DNA from: Brevibacterium sp. XM4083
Lineage (GTDB): Bacteria; Actinomycetota; Actinomycetes; Actinomycetales; Brevibacteriaceae
Reading direction: 5' to 3'
DNA: 64,000 nt
Assembly (NCBI RefSeq): GCF_006489205.2
Contig: NZ_VFYR02000003.1
Coordinates: 117,462-181,461 of the forward strand
In this document: positions 24,962 through 33,745 of the stretch, piece by piece
How the letters are laid out: each line of letters begins with the position of its first letter
Position numbering within the stretch: position 1 is the first letter of the stretch
Notes under the pieces: model-generated
Seen by the model: only the letters and a program-made list of their open reading frames with translations
What the model was told of the DNA's origin: nothing
The model's database searches: none
Program-made: the position numbers and the translations under genes

Positions 24962-25786
24962 ATGGCCAATCCACCTCGGCTGCAGACGCCACCTTGGTCT
25001 CAAAACGACCTCAGGGCGCTCGGGAAGGCACTCCGGGATGGAACAACGCCCCCAGGCAGGGCACCAGATTATGAGGAGGTACTTGCGTGGTACCTCGACT
25101 TCTCTGGCGATGTCCTGGAGCACCTCGAGGGCCTCGATTGGTCGCCACTGGGATTGGCAGCGGCGCCCGGAACATCGCGCCCAAAGACAGTTGGCACTTT
25201 GATCGAAAAACTCCGGCGAGATCGCTCGACTCCATTGCAGAACATCGGCGACCTGGCAGGGGTTCGCATCGACGCCGATATGTCTCTTTCGGTGCAAACT
25301 GCGTTCGCTGATTCGGTCGCGGCCACAATTCGCGACGAGGTTGGTGATGCGAACGTCTTCATTAAAGATCTGCGTGGAGGCGAACACAGTGGGTATCGTG
25401 CAGTCCACGTCTTGACCAAGTATCCGGCGGGCCGATGCGAAATTCAGCTTCGAACGCAGCTTCAGAGCGCATGGGCCAACGCGTATGAACTTCTCGCGAT
25501 GATTGTGGGACGAGAGATTCGCTACGGAGGTATGCCGTCAAATGCTCCCGGGCGAAGCCTCGTAGTGTCGATGCTGCAAGAATCACGGACCATCGCAGAG
25601 TTCGAGGGTCGCCTGAACCTTCTCAGTCACTTGTCTCACGTTTCCGAATCAGTCGACGAAGCCACACGCAAGATCCTGGCGTCCAAGTACAATGAAGACA
25701 AGAAGGGTGAGGAGCCGATCCTGCGGTCGTTGCACGACATGGAGCAAAGGCTACTCGCGTTAGTGAGAGGGGACCGTGATGACTAA
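24962..25786 (+). CDS. RelA/SpoT nucleotidyltransferase-domain protein (small alarmone-synthetase-like, possible toxin)
   Basis: 274 residues. The middle part carries the RelA/SpoT synthetase signatures in order: DLAGVRID (about 97-104), GYRAVHVL (about 143-150) and EIQLRTQLQSAWA (about 159-171). It has no HD hydrolase, TGS or ACT domains. It therefore belongs with single-domain synthetases, which make (pp)pGpp or, in toxSAS toxins, (pp)pApp or pyrophosphorylated tRNA ends. An N-terminal 80 and C-terminal 90 mostly helical residues flank the domain. GC content is visibly lower than in neighbouring genes. A small gene overlaps its end by 8 bp, the arrangement of toxin-antitoxin pairs. Whether it is a toxin or a regulatory synthetase cannot be told from sequence alone. 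Confidence 0.8.
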   Translation: MANPPRLQTPPWSQNDLRALGKALRDGTTPPGRAPDYEEVLAWYLDFSGDVLEHLEGLDWSPLGLAAAPGTSRPKTVGTLIEKLRRDRSTPLQNIGDLAGVRIDADMSLSVQTAFADSVAATIRDEVGDANVFIKDLRGGEHSGYRAVHVLTKYPAGRCEIQLRTQLQSAWANAYELLAMIVGREIRYGGMPSNAPGRSLVVSMLQESRTIAEFEGRLNLLSHLSHVSESVDEATRKILASKYNEDKKGEEPILRSLHDMEQRLLALVRGDRDD

Positions 25787-25985
25787 ATTCGTCCTCGCCT
25801 ATAACAAGCGCACCGCTGAGCTCGTGGTTCTGGAGAAGTTCGGTGAGTCCAAGGACGCCGTCCGACGGCGTATGGAGCTGGCCGAAACTCACTTCGGCTC
25901 CGACTGGGAATTGGCGGTTCTCACGAGCCGAGATGAAGAGACTCTGCGCTCGACACATCAGAGGTACTTCGCCTCATCAGTTTGA
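25779..25985 (+). CDS. Small protein overlapping the RelA/SpoT gene, candidate antitoxin or partner
   Basis: 68 residues (MTKFVLAYNKRTAELVVLEK and on), ATG at 25779 with AGGGGA five bases upstream, overlapping the stop of the RelA/SpoT-domain gene. It is predicted to begin with a beta hairpin and continue with a charged helix (DAVRRRMELAETHF). I do not recognise a named family. The translational coupling and the small size suggest it acts on or with the synthetase, as an antitoxin would. This is inference. No DNA-binding motif is visible. Confidence 0.6.
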   Translation: MTKFVLAYNKRTAELVVLEKFGESKDAVRRRMELAETHFGSDWELAVLTSRDEETLRSTHQRYFASSV

Positions 25986-26098
25986 CGCATTTGACGTGCC
26001 ATGAGGCTGGCCCTCACCAGGTCTGTCTACGACTCACATCCTCGAGCGAGTTCAGTCGCGTCATCAGACTGTGGTTCGACAGGTGCCAGAATTGAGGC

Positions 26099-26440
26099 AT
26101 GACATGCATCCTGTGTGCGATCGCCAACGGGACCGAAGAGGCCGAGATCATCTTCGAAGATGACGACTGTCTGGCCATCACTCCACTGCGCCCGATGACC
26201 CCGGCACACGTTCTCCTGTTCCCGCGCGAGCACGCAGCCGATCTGCCTTCGTATCTCGACAGTTCGCCAGAGGGGGCCGGACGTCTGATGCGCCGGGCCG
26301 CTCAGACTGCGCGCACCTTGGGCTTCGAGTCTCGTGGATACCGGCTCGCCTGGAACTTTGGGCCGGACACGAACCAGAAGATCACGCACCCGCACCTTCA
26401 TCTCCTCGGTGGACGGTCGCTGTCCGATCAGCTCGGCTGA
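26099..26440 (+). CDS. HIT-family nucleotide-binding protein
   Basis: A 113-residue histidine-triad protein with the zinc-like CILC start (Cys3/Cys6) and the catalytic triad HPHLHLLGG near residues 98-106. HIT proteins hydrolyse nucleoside phosphoramidates, dinucleotides or adenylylated amino acids. Located behind a RelA/SpoT-type synthetase, it might process nucleotide by-products, but this is only suggestive; it has its own gap of about 110 bp. Codon use is intermediate between the cassette and the core. It lies inside the segment framed by the 68-bp repeats. Confidence 0.85.
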   Translation: MTCILCAIANGTEEAEIIFEDDDCLAITPLRPMTPAHVLLFPREHAADLPSYLDSSPEGAGRLMRRAAQTARTLGFESRGYRLAWNFGPDTNQKITHPHLHLLGGRSLSDQLG

Positions 26441-26462
26441 AGGTTGTTGCGGCACCGGGAAG

Positions 26463-26530
26463 CTGAGCGGAGGCCTGCGGCACACAGCAGAACCCCGCTG
26501 CCAGGATCACCCGGAACGGGGTTCAGCTGT
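26463..26530. repeat. 68-bp hairpin repeat, right copy (after HIT gene)
   Basis: It begins CTGAGCGGAGGCCTGCGG, continues ACACAGCAGAACCCC and ends ACGGGGTTCAGCTGT. It is a direct, imperfect copy of 24826-24893 and can serve as terminator for the HIT gene. A copy of the CCGCCTCGGCGAGG motif follows at about 26551. Confidence 0.8.
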
Positions 26531-26591
26531 CACTGCGCGTCGACGGCCAGGACGGGACCGCCTCGGCGAGGGGCCGTCGGAACCGAAATGA

Positions 26592-27647
26592 TCAGAGGTG
26601 CGCTTCGGGCGCAGACTTGACGTACTCGTCGACGGTGTCGTTCTTGAACGCGTCCTGGAGCTTCTTCAGCTCGTCCTGGTCGACGTTGACGATCGACTGA
26701 CCGTCGGCCGAACGGCCGACGCCGGCGGTCGGGGACGTGAAGAACTCGATGTCGCCGGGGCGGACGTCGCGCATCGCGAACGCGGTCGAGGAGATGTACT
26801 GGGCGTTGAGACCGGAGTCGACGTACATGTACGGGGCGAACTCGGTGACCATCTCCTGGATCTTCGCCGGATTCGACAGGGTGTCGGCGGAGATGAGCTC
26901 ATTGATAAGGCCCTTGATGAACGCCTGCTGATTGCGGGCGCGCTGGAAGTCGCCGTCCTTGAAGCTCTTGCGCTCGCGCACGAAGGTGAGCGCCTCGTCG
27001 CCGTTGAGGAGGTTCTCGCCCTTCTCGAACGTGTACCCGTTCTGGGTGAACGCCTGTTCGGAGTTGACCCGGACCCCGCCGAGGCTGTCGGTGAGTCCCT
27101 TGAAGCCCTCGAAGTCGATGATGGCGACGTGGTCGATGGGGGTGCCGATGAAGTCAGAGACCGTCTTCACGGCCAACGGCAGTCCGCCGTAGGACAGTGC
27201 CGCGTTGATCTTCGCCTTGCCCTGGCCTTCGATGTCGACCCAGCTGTCGCGCGGGATCGACATGATCTGGACGTTCGACCCGTTCTCAGGCAGGTGCATG
27301 ACGAGGATCGAGTCCGAGCGCAGGCCGCGCGAGGAGTTGACGTCGACGTCCTTCATCGGCTCGTCGGAGCCGAGGAGGAGGATGTTCGTTCCGCCCTCCT
27401 CATTCTTCGCCTCGGGGCGCTGCGAACCGAAGACCTGCTCATCGCTGAGCTGATTGGCATTGTCGTCGAAGGACCGACCGACGTTCCACAGGTAGACACC
27501 GACACCGAGGACGCCGAGGACGACGACGACGAGGACGCCGACGAGGACCTTGCGCCACACGCGCTTCTTCTTCCGTCGCGGTCGCCGGGATTCCTCACTG
27601 TCGTTGTCGTTGGTGAAGATGTCATCGAACGGGTTGTTGTCCGTCAT
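26592..27647 (-). CDS. LytR-CpsA-Psr (LCP) family cell-wall glycopolymer ligase
   Basis: 351 residues. A cytoplasmic basic segment (RRPRRKKKRVWRK) is followed by one membrane helix (about 40-60) and an extracytoplasmic LCP domain. LCP marks are NILLLGSDE, RSDSILVMHL, IPRDSWVDI, KINAALSYGG, and the later LNGDEALTFVRERKSFKDGDFQRARNQQ, whose Arg residues bind the polyprenyl pyrophosphate. It transfers lipid-linked glycopolymer to peptidoglycan. With Wzm/Wzt and the glycosyltransferase genes in this window it completes a surface-glycan route. Start 27647 follows GGAG. Single gene, with a possible -10 box TATACAAT (27713-27720, reverse strand). Confidence 0.88.
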   Translation of the reverse strand: MTDNNPFDDIFTNDNDSEESRRPRRKKKRVWRKVLVGVLVVVVLGVLGVGVYLWNVGRSFDDNANQLSDEQVFGSQRPEAKNEEGGTNILLLGSDEPMKDVDVNSSRGLRSDSILVMHLPENGSNVQIMSIPRDSWVDIEGQGKAKINAALSYGGLPLAVKTVSDFIGTPIDHVAIIDFEGFKGLTDSLGGVRVNSEQAFTQNGYTFEKGENLLNGDEALTFVRERKSFKDGDFQRARNQQAFIKGLINELISADTLSNPAKIQEMVTEFAPYMYVDSGLNAQYISSTAFAMRDVRPGDIEFFTSPTAGVGRSADGQSIVNVDQDELKKLQDAFKNDTVDEYVKSAPEAHL

Positions 27648-28056
27648 CGGCGCTCCGGATCTGGGTTCGGGGCGGCGCAGGGGCCGGCAGAGGAGAGTGG
27701 GCAATCCCGCTCATTGTATAGGGGTCCGATGACGTCCCGATGACCCACTCTGCCGATTCGCGTGGCCTGTCGAACCCCTGATGGCAGGGCTGCTTGCCGG
27801 GTCGGGAGCCGGTTGCGGCGGGGGCCGTCAGGCGTCCTGGAGGGACGGGTCGGCAAGGGGCGATGCCGGTCGGAGGACCACCTCGGCGAGGTGATGACCA
27901 CCCACGACGACGGACACGGATTCCGCATCGAGAACAGGAGGATCCAACGGAAGAGGACGGAACGGCGACGGATCCCGGTCAGATCACAGGGTGAGATGCC
28001 ACTCAACCTGCGGGATCCGCGGTTGCGAGCCGTAAGGGCGGAGATAGACTCGTCTG
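27648..28056. other. 409-bp gap between divergent LCP and MFS genes
   Basis: It holds the promoters of both genes. The reverse-strand TATACAAT at 27713-27720 is a reasonable -10 for the LCP gene; no clear -35 is seen. The palindromic CCACCTCGGCGAGGTG (27881-27896) is a copy of the window-wide repeated motif. No coding frame was accepted here. Confidence 0.5.
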
Positions 28057-29295
28057 ATGTTCACAAACTATCGGGAAATTCTGTCGCTTCCCGGTGCTCT
28101 CAAGTTCTCCTTGGCAGGTCTTGTCGCACGGATGCCGATCGCCGTCCTCGGACTCGGGATCGTCCTCTTCATCCAAGGCGTCACCGGTTCGTACGGCCTG
28201 GCAGGCATCGTCGCCGCCGTGTACATGATCGTCCAAGCCCTTGCAGGTCCCGGGATTGCGCGCCTCGTCGACCGTCGCGGCCAGGCGAAGGTCATGGTGC
28301 CCATCGTCATCACGCACCTCATCGCGCTCACCCTCCTCATCGTCTCCGTCTACCTCGACTGGTGGGTCGGTCTCACCTTCGTCTTCGCCGGCATCGGCGG
28401 CGCCACCGTCGGCTCCGTCGGATCGCTCGTGCGGTCTCGCTGGTCGCACCTCGTGAACTCGCCGAACCAGCTGCAGACGGCGTTCTCCTGGGAATCCGTC
28501 GCCGACGAGCTGCTCTTCGTCTCCGGACCGGTGCTCGCCACGGTGCTCGCGACCGCCGTGTGGCCGCCCGCGGGCATCATCCTCTCGATGATCTCCGCCG
28601 GTGTGGGATCCGCACTGCTCTACATCCAGAAGTCGACCGAACCGCCGCCGATCGAACGGTCCACCGAGGCGAAGGGCCACGTCTTCTCCAACCCGGGGAT
28701 CTTCACGATCATCATCGTCAACGTCTTCCTCGGCGTGAACTTCGGCGCCATCGACGTCATCGCCGTCGCGTTCTCCGACGAGCAGGGCGTGAAGTCGCTC
28801 GCCGGCTTCCTCCTCAGCGCGTTCGCGCTCGGATCCCTCATCTCCGGTGCCATCTACGGGGCGAGGAACTGGAACTCCGCGACCCACCACCGTTTCGGGG
28901 TGACGGTCTCGCTGCTCGCGATCGGCACGTGCACGATGCTGCTCGCCCGCGACATGTTCACCTTCGGCCTCATCCTCTTCATCGTCGGCTTCACGATCGC
29001 CCCGAGCCTCGTCGGCGCGAACTCCGTCATCCAGCAGCTCGCCCCGCCGAGGCGGCTGACCGAAGCCTTCGCGTGGCTGGGCACCTCGCTCGGCTTCGGC
29101 GTCGCGTTCGGGTCGGCGATCGCCGGCAACCTCATCGACCACTACGGGGCGCACACTGCGATGCTCCTGCCCGCAGGCTGTGCGGTGCTCGGGGCGATCC
29201 TCGCGCTCTCGCTGCTCAAGCTGCTCAACCCGTCGCGGTCGAGCCACGAAGTCCGCATCGAGAAGGACCGCCGCAGGGCCCGCGTCGAGGAGTGA
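28057..29295 (+). CDS. MFS transporter (12-span, substrate unknown)
   Basis: 412 residues with 12 predicted membrane helices. An N-terminal helix (ALKFSLAGLVARMPIAVLGL) and the motif-A-like loop IARLVDRRGQAKVMV after the second span are typical of the major facilitator superfamily. The central loop is moderately long (STEPPPIERSTEAKGH) and the C-terminus is basic. It probably acts as an efflux permease. The substrate cannot be inferred, and neighbours give no clue. The ATG lies about 13 bases after GGAG, a loose spacing. It converges with kdpE across a repeat cluster. Confidence 0.82.
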   Translation: MFTNYREILSLPGALKFSLAGLVARMPIAVLGLGIVLFIQGVTGSYGLAGIVAAVYMIVQALAGPGIARLVDRRGQAKVMVPIVITHLIALTLLIVSVYLDWWVGLTFVFAGIGGATVGSVGSLVRSRWSHLVNSPNQLQTAFSWESVADELLFVSGPVLATVLATAVWPPAGIILSMISAGVGSALLYIQKSTEPPPIERSTEAKGHVFSNPGIFTIIIVNVFLGVNFGAIDVIAVAFSDEQGVKSLAGFLLSAFALGSLISGAIYGARNWNSATHHRFGVTVSLLAIGTCTMLLARDMFTFGLILFIVGFTIAPSLVGANSVIQQLAPPRRLTEAFAWLGTSLGFGVAFGSAIAGNLIDHYGAHTAMLLPAGCAVLGAILALSLLKLLNPSRSSHEVRIEKDRRRARVEE

Positions 29296-29328
29296 GGGGC
29301 GCCGGGCGGGTTGGGAGACCGGCCTGGC

Positions 29329-29467
29329 GATTTGCTGGTCACTGCGCCGAGGTGGCGTGACAATCACTGGTCACTGCGCCGAGGTGGCGCGGCCGAAATC
29401 AGCCCAGCCGCCTCGGCGGAGTGACCAGCAAATCAAGGGGTGCCTAGGTGGAGCGACCAGCAAATCG
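29329..29467. repeat. BIME-like cluster of four TGGTCACT...CCGAGG units (downstream of kdpE)
   Basis: Two direct units (GCTGGTCACTGCGCCGAGG) are followed by two in reverse orientation, the last degenerate (CCTAGGTGGAGCGACCAGC). The outer ends GATTTGC and GCAAATC are also inverted. It lies between convergent genes and can fold into large stems. A related cluster with the core GGTCACTCCCCCGAGG lies at 37998-38103, on the other side of the kdp operon. Confidence 0.85.
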
Positions 29468-29476
29468 CTTCGTGCC

Positions 29477-30157
29477 CTACGGGGTGAAGCGGTAGCCGAT
29501 GCCCATCTGCGTGTGGAGGTACTGCGGGCGCGCCGGATCGGCCTCGAGCTTCGAGCGCAGCTGCGACATGTAGACGCGCAGATAGTTCCGCTCCTTGCCG
29601 AACTCCGGGCCCCACACTTCGGTGAGGAGGGTCTGCGCCTCGACGAGCGCGCCCTTGTGCTTGACGAAGACCTCGAGCATCTTCCACTCGATCGGAGTGA
29701 GGTGGACCGGCGCGCCCTCGACCTCGAGCAGGTGGGCGGCGAGGTCGATGACGACGCGCCCGTCCGCGGTGCGCACGACACCGGACTCCCCCGTCCGGCC
29801 CGTCCGCCTCTCGATCGCCCGCAGCCTCGCGAGCACCTCGCCGAGCGAGAACGGCTTCGTCACATAGTCGTCGGCACCGGCGTCGAGAGCGGCGATCTTC
29901 CCGTGCGAATCGTGCCGGGCCGAGACGACGACGATGGGCACCTCGCTCCACCGCCGCACCTGGGAGATGAGCTCGATCCCGTCGACATCGGGCAGTCCGA
30001 GATCGAGGAGGATGACATCGACCTCGGACTCGCTGAGCACCTCGTTCATCCGCCGTCCGCTGCCGGCGACGACGACATCGTGCCCCTTCGCCTGGAGGCC
30101 GATGCCCACAGCCGTGGCGATATCGGCATCGTCTTCGACGATGAGCACCCGCTTCAT
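29477..30157 (-). CDS. kdpE: Response regulator KdpE
   Basis: A 226-residue OmpR-type regulator. The receiver has acidic residues near position 9, the phosphoacceptor Asp52 in ILLDLGLPDVDG, Thr/Ser and Lys in DDYVTKPF, and a C-terminal winged-helix domain (LTPIEWKMLEVFVKHKGALV, RVYMSQLRSKLE). It should be phosphorylated by KdpD under K+ limitation and activate the kdp promoter. The ATG overlaps the kdpD stop by 4 bp. Confidence 0.93.
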   Translation of the reverse strand: MKRVLIVEDDADIATAVGIGLQAKGHDVVVAGSGRRMNEVLSESEVDVILLDLGLPDVDGIELISQVRRWSEVPIVVVSARHDSHGKIAALDAGADDYVTKPFSLGEVLARLRAIERRTGRTGESGVVRTADGRVVIDLAAHLLEVEGAPVHLTPIEWKMLEVFVKHKGALVEAQTLLTEVWGPEFGKERNYLRVYMSQLRSKLEADPARPQYLHTQMGIGYRFTP

Positions 30158-33012
30158 CGGCGGCCCTCCCCTGCCTGCAGTCGGTCGTCCTCGGTCGTCG
30201 TCGCCATGTCGTCGGTCGCTTTCTCGCCGACGTCTGCCCTCACCGAGTCATCGTCGCCCGCCGAGGCGGTTCCCGCGGCGGCGCCGATGAGTTCGTCGTC
30301 CTCGCCGCCGGGTTCGTCCGCCGAGGTGGCATCCTCGTCCTTCCCGCAGCGCGGGAACGTGAGCACCGCGGTGAAGCCGCCTCCGGGGGTGTGCTCGGCG
30401 GCCAGGTCGATGCCCATCGCCCGGCACAGGCCGAGCGCGACGGCCATGCCGAGTCCCAGGCCCTTCGCGTTCGACTCATCGAGCCGGGTGAACGGGGTGA
30501 AGATCGTCTCGAGTGCATCATCGCTCACGCCCGGTCCGGAGTCGGCGATGCGGAGGTAGACGGCCTCGGCGCCGGTCGAGGCATCGATCGTCAGCGGCGC
30601 CCCGTCACCGTACTTGAGCGAGTTCTCGACGATGTTGACGAGCACCCGCTCGAGGAGCCCGAAGTCGACATCGACCCACGCGTCGGGATCGATGTCGACG
30701 GTGATCTCGGGGCCAGAACCGTCTGCGGCACCCCGGCCCGACACAGTGCGCGAACTCGACCGGTCCGCGTTCCCGACCGACGCGGCCGCGCCACCAGCAG
30801 GCCCGACCACAGCCCCGGCGCCCGCACCCTCGGCATCCCCACCCGCACCCCGCTCGCCCGCGGTCACGGTGCGGACGTTGTCGGCCCCCACCTCGGCGAG
30901 GGCAGAGACGACGAGATCGGACACGGGGACCGGGGACGTCGAGATCGTCACCGCACCGGACTGGATCCGGCTCATGTCGAGGAGGTTGTCGATGAGCTTC
31001 TCGAGCCGCAGCGTGCCGTTCTCGATGGTCGTGAGCATGAGGCGCTCATCGGCGTCGGAGAGCTCGATCCCGTCGAGCATGAGCGTCGACGTCGCCGCCT
31101 TGATCGCCCCGAGCGGGGTCCGCAGATCGTGCGAGACCGCGGTGAGCAGGGCCGTGCGCACGGCGTTGCCGGCGCTGAGCTCGCGGGCCTGCGACCGGGT
31201 CGCGGCGAGCTCGGACTCCGTGAGCACCCGGAGCAGACGCCCCGCGTAGGCGTCGAGGATCCGCTGTTCGCCGGCGCTGAGCGGCTGGCCCTTGAGGAGG
31301 AGGGCGGTGTCGTCGTCGAGGTCGAAGGTCTCGGTCGCCTCGGCCCGGGTGGTCACCGGCTCCCCCGCCGAGGCGGTCACCGCCCACTCCCCTGCCTCGT
31401 CCTTGCTCAGCACGGCGACACCGTCGAGGACGAAGGTCGTGCGGATGCTCTCGACCATCGACTCGGGGCTGTCGCCTTCGGCGATCATCGATCGGGCGAG
31501 CTCGCTGAGCACCGACCCCTCGTGTTCGGCGGCCTGGGCCTGCCGGCTGCGGCGCGCGGCGAGGTCGACGACGGTGGCGACTGCGACGGCCACGGCGATG
31601 AAGATCGCGAGCGCGAGGATGTTCTCGAACTCGGCGATCGTGAATGATCCGACGGGATGGGTGAAGAACCAGTTGATGAGGGCGGTGCCGAGCACGGCTG
31701 TCATCACCGCCGGCCACAGCCCGCCGATGAGGGCGACGATGACGACGACGGTGATGTAGCTGAGGAAGTTGATGCTCAGCGACACCGCTCCCGGTCCGAG
31801 CGCGATGAAGAGGACGGTGAGTGCGAGTGGGGCGAGCGCGCCGATGACCCAGCCCAGTATCCGGCGCAGCTTCGAGATCGCACTGCCCGGCCGGTTTTCC
31901 CGGCGGGGCCGCCACACGCGCGCGGCCTGCGAGTGGGTGACCATGTGGACGTCGATGTCCGCGGCGGAGGCGATGACACGATTGGCCACCCCGGGGCTGA
32001 AGATCCGGCCGTACCAGGGGGTGCGGGAGACCCCGAGGACGATCTGGGAGGCGTTGACGGTGCGGGCGAACTCGACGAGCGCGGTGGCGGCGTCGTCGCC
32101 GACGACGGTGTGCCACGTCGCATTGTTCGCCTCGGCGAGCTCGCGGGCGCGCATGAGGTCAGGGGCGGTGGCCGAGCGGGTGCCGTCGGGTTCGACGACG
32201 TGGACGACGAGGAGTTCCCGGCCGGCCACCCGACCGGCGATGCGCAGGCCGCGGCGGATGAGCGTGATCGACTCGGCACCCCCGGTGACGGCGACGATGA
32301 TCCGGTCGCGGGCGGCCCACGTGTCGCGGATGCCCTTGGCATCCCGGTACTCCTCGAGGCCTTCGTCGACGCGGTCGGCGAGCCAGAGGAGGGCGAGTTC
32401 GCGCAGGGCGGTGAGGTTGCCGAGCCGGAAGTAGTTCGACATCGCCGCATCGACCTTCGCCGCGGCGTAGATGTTGCCCTCGGACAGGCGGGCGCGCAGG
32501 GCGACCGGGGAGATGTCGACGAGTTCGACCTCGTCGGCGGTGCGGAGGAACGGGTCGGGGACGCGTTCGTGCTGGACGCGGCCGATGATCGAGCCGACGA
32601 CGTCGCCCAAGGATTCGAGGTGCTGGATGTTGATCGTCGTGAACACGTCGATCCCGGCAGTGAGGATCGCCGCGACGTCCTCCCACCGCTTCTCCCGGTC
32701 CCCGGAGCCGGGGACATTCGTGTGGGCGAGTTCGTCGATGACGACGAGCTCGGGCGCTCGGGTGAGCACCGCCTCGGCGTCGAGTTCCTCGAAGGTCCGC
32801 CCCTGGTAGGGCACCTGGGCGCGCGGCAGGGTCTCGAACCCCTGCGCGAGTGCCGCGGTGTGGGCGCGGCCGTGGTCCTCGACGATGCCGACGACGACGT
32901 CACGCCCTGCATCCCTGGCACCTGCGGCGGCTTCGAGCATCGCCACGGTCTTGCCGACTCCGGGTGCGTACCCGAGGAAGACCGTGAGCTTCCCCCGCCG
33001 AGGTGACCCCAT
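30154..33012 (-). CDS. kdpD: Sensor histidine kinase KdpD
   Basis: 952 residues. Domains in order: N-terminal KdpD domain with Walker A GYAPGVGKT (residues 14-22) and VIDELAHTNVPGS; a USP-like domain (RIIVAVTGGAES); four membrane spans at about 385-490; a GAF-like region; HisKA with SHDLRTPLGAI (His about 640); and HATPase with ENSLKYGDG, ADSGPGVSDD and GLGLGMAVALG. It senses K+ or turgor and controls KdpE. Odd points are a roughly 60-residue Ala/Gly/Ser-rich insertion in the ATPase domain (about 710-770) and an acidic 60-residue tail. Both are coded partly by copies of the CGCCGAGG motif. It overlaps kdpC and kdpE by 4 bp or less. Confidence 0.92.
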   Translation of the reverse strand: MGSPRRGKLTVFLGYAPGVGKTVAMLEAAAGARDAGRDVVVGIVEDHGRAHTAALAQGFETLPRAQVPYQGRTFEELDAEAVLTRAPELVVIDELAHTNVPGSGDREKRWEDVAAILTAGIDVFTTINIQHLESLGDVVGSIIGRVQHERVPDPFLRTADEVELVDISPVALRARLSEGNIYAAAKVDAAMSNYFRLGNLTALRELALLWLADRVDEGLEEYRDAKGIRDTWAARDRIIVAVTGGAESITLIRRGLRIAGRVAGRELLVVHVVEPDGTRSATAPDLMRARELAEANNATWHTVVGDDAATALVEFARTVNASQIVLGVSRTPWYGRIFSPGVANRVIASAADIDVHMVTHSQAARVWRPRRENRPGSAISKLRRILGWVIGALAPLALTVLFIALGPGAVSLSINFLSYITVVVIVALIGGLWPAVMTAVLGTALINWFFTHPVGSFTIAEFENILALAIFIAVAVAVATVVDLAARRSRQAQAAEHEGSVLSELARSMIAEGDSPESMVESIRTTFVLDGVAVLSKDEAGEWAVTASAGEPVTTRAEATETFDLDDDTALLLKGQPLSAGEQRILDAYAGRLLRVLTESELAATRSQARELSAGNAVRTALLTAVSHDLRTPLGAIKAATSTLMLDGIELSDADERLMLTTIENGTLRLEKLIDNLLDMSRIQSGAVTISTSPVPVSDLVVSALAEVGADNVRTVTAGERGAGGDAEGAGAGAVVGPAGGAAASVGNADRSSSRTVSGRGAADGSGPEITVDIDPDAWVDVDFGLLERVLVNIVENSLKYGDGAPLTIDASTGAEAVYLRIADSGPGVSDDALETIFTPFTRLDESNAKGLGLGMAVALGLCRAMGIDLAAEHTPGGGFTAVLTFPRCGKDEDATSADEPGGEDDELIGAAAGTASAGDDDSVRADVGEKATDDMATTTEDDRLQAGEGRR

Positions 33013-33605
33013 CAGTTCTCGGGATCCGCGACGTTCACGGCGGTGCCGGGGGTGTTCTGCAGGTCGTTATTCAGGGTGACGACGTTGACGCGGGGTTCGC
33101 CGATGAAGCCGAGGATCGGCTGCTTCGTGTTCTTCTCCACCATCGTCTCGACTTCCTCCCTGCTCAGTCCGGTCTCCCTGGCGACGCGATCGATCTGCAG
33201 TCGAGCATACTCAGGACTGATTTCGGGATCGAGACCCGACGCCGAGGCGGTCACCGCATCCGCGGGGATCGTCGCCGGATCGACGTCCTCGCGCTCGGCG
33301 ATCTCGGTGCGGCGGGTCGTGATCGCGGCGACGAGTTCGGGGTTGGTCGCGGCGAGGTTCGACGCACCCGAGGCGAGCCCGTCGTAGTCGCCTGCCGAGG
33401 GGCGCGGGTAGAACCATTCGTCGCCGGTGACCGGCTGGGCCATGAGCGCGGAGCCGACGACCGCGCCCTCTGAGTTGCGGATCGTCGAGTCCTGACTGGG
33501 CACGACCTTGGCGATGAGGACCATCGTCAGCGGGTAGGCGAGGCCGAGGAGGAGGGTGAAGACGAAGAGGGCTTTGAGCCCGGTGAAGGCCTGACGGATG
33601 AGCAT
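33012..33605 (-). CDS. kdpC: K+-transporting ATPase subunit KdpC
   Basis: 197 residues with one N-terminal membrane helix (LFVFTLLLGLAYPLTMVLIA) and an external domain with the family's FYPRPSAGDYDGLASGASN, SASGLDPEISPEYA and VNVVTLN regions. It stabilises the KdpFABC pump. Its TGA overlaps the kdpD ATG. Confidence 0.93.
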   Translation of the reverse strand: MLIRQAFTGLKALFVFTLLLGLAYPLTMVLIAKVVPSQDSTIRNSEGAVVGSALMAQPVTGDEWFYPRPSAGDYDGLASGASNLAATNPELVAAITTRRTEIAEREDVDPATIPADAVTASASGLDPEISPEYARLQIDRVARETGLSREEVETMVEKNTKQPILGFIGEPRVNVVTLNNDLQNTPGTAVNVADPEN

Positions 33606-33707
33606 GGTCTGTCCTGTCTGAGTGAGGTGGGCGGTGGGCCGATCGGCCCGGGGCGGGGGTGCCGACCGGGATCCGGCTGCCCCGGGAGGGGCGCCGCGGC
33701 GGCGTGA

Positions 33708-33745
33708 GACCCGGCCGCCGCGGACGGGGGGTGTGGCGGCCGGTC
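33708..33745 (-). terminator. Intra-operon hairpin between kdpB and kdpC
   Basis: ACCCGGCCGCC pairs with GGCGGCCGGT around a G-rich loop. It sits at the kdpB stop in a 138-bp gap, the only gap of size within the operon. It could reduce read-through so that the pump subunits exceed the sensor genes, or protect the upstream mRNA. Confidence 0.4.

Noticed and set aside
24962..25985. CBASS or CapRel-type phage defence
   Set aside because: There is no CD-NTase motif and no fused pseudo-zinc-finger antitoxin domain as in CapRel. Only a RelA/SpoT synthetase core plus a separate small protein is supportable.
28003..29367. Reverse open frame of 454 codons over the MFS gene
   Set aside because: The forward frame encodes a 12-span transporter; the reverse frame is extremely charged and lacks any family signature.
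29329..29467. CRISPR-like repeats beside kdpE
   Set aside because: The units are inverted relative to each other and form stems, as in REP/BIME clusters, not a CRISPR array.
31657..33006. Forward open frame over the kdpD N-terminus
   Set aside because: It is antisense to the Walker A and sensor domains of KdpD, with no supportable start.
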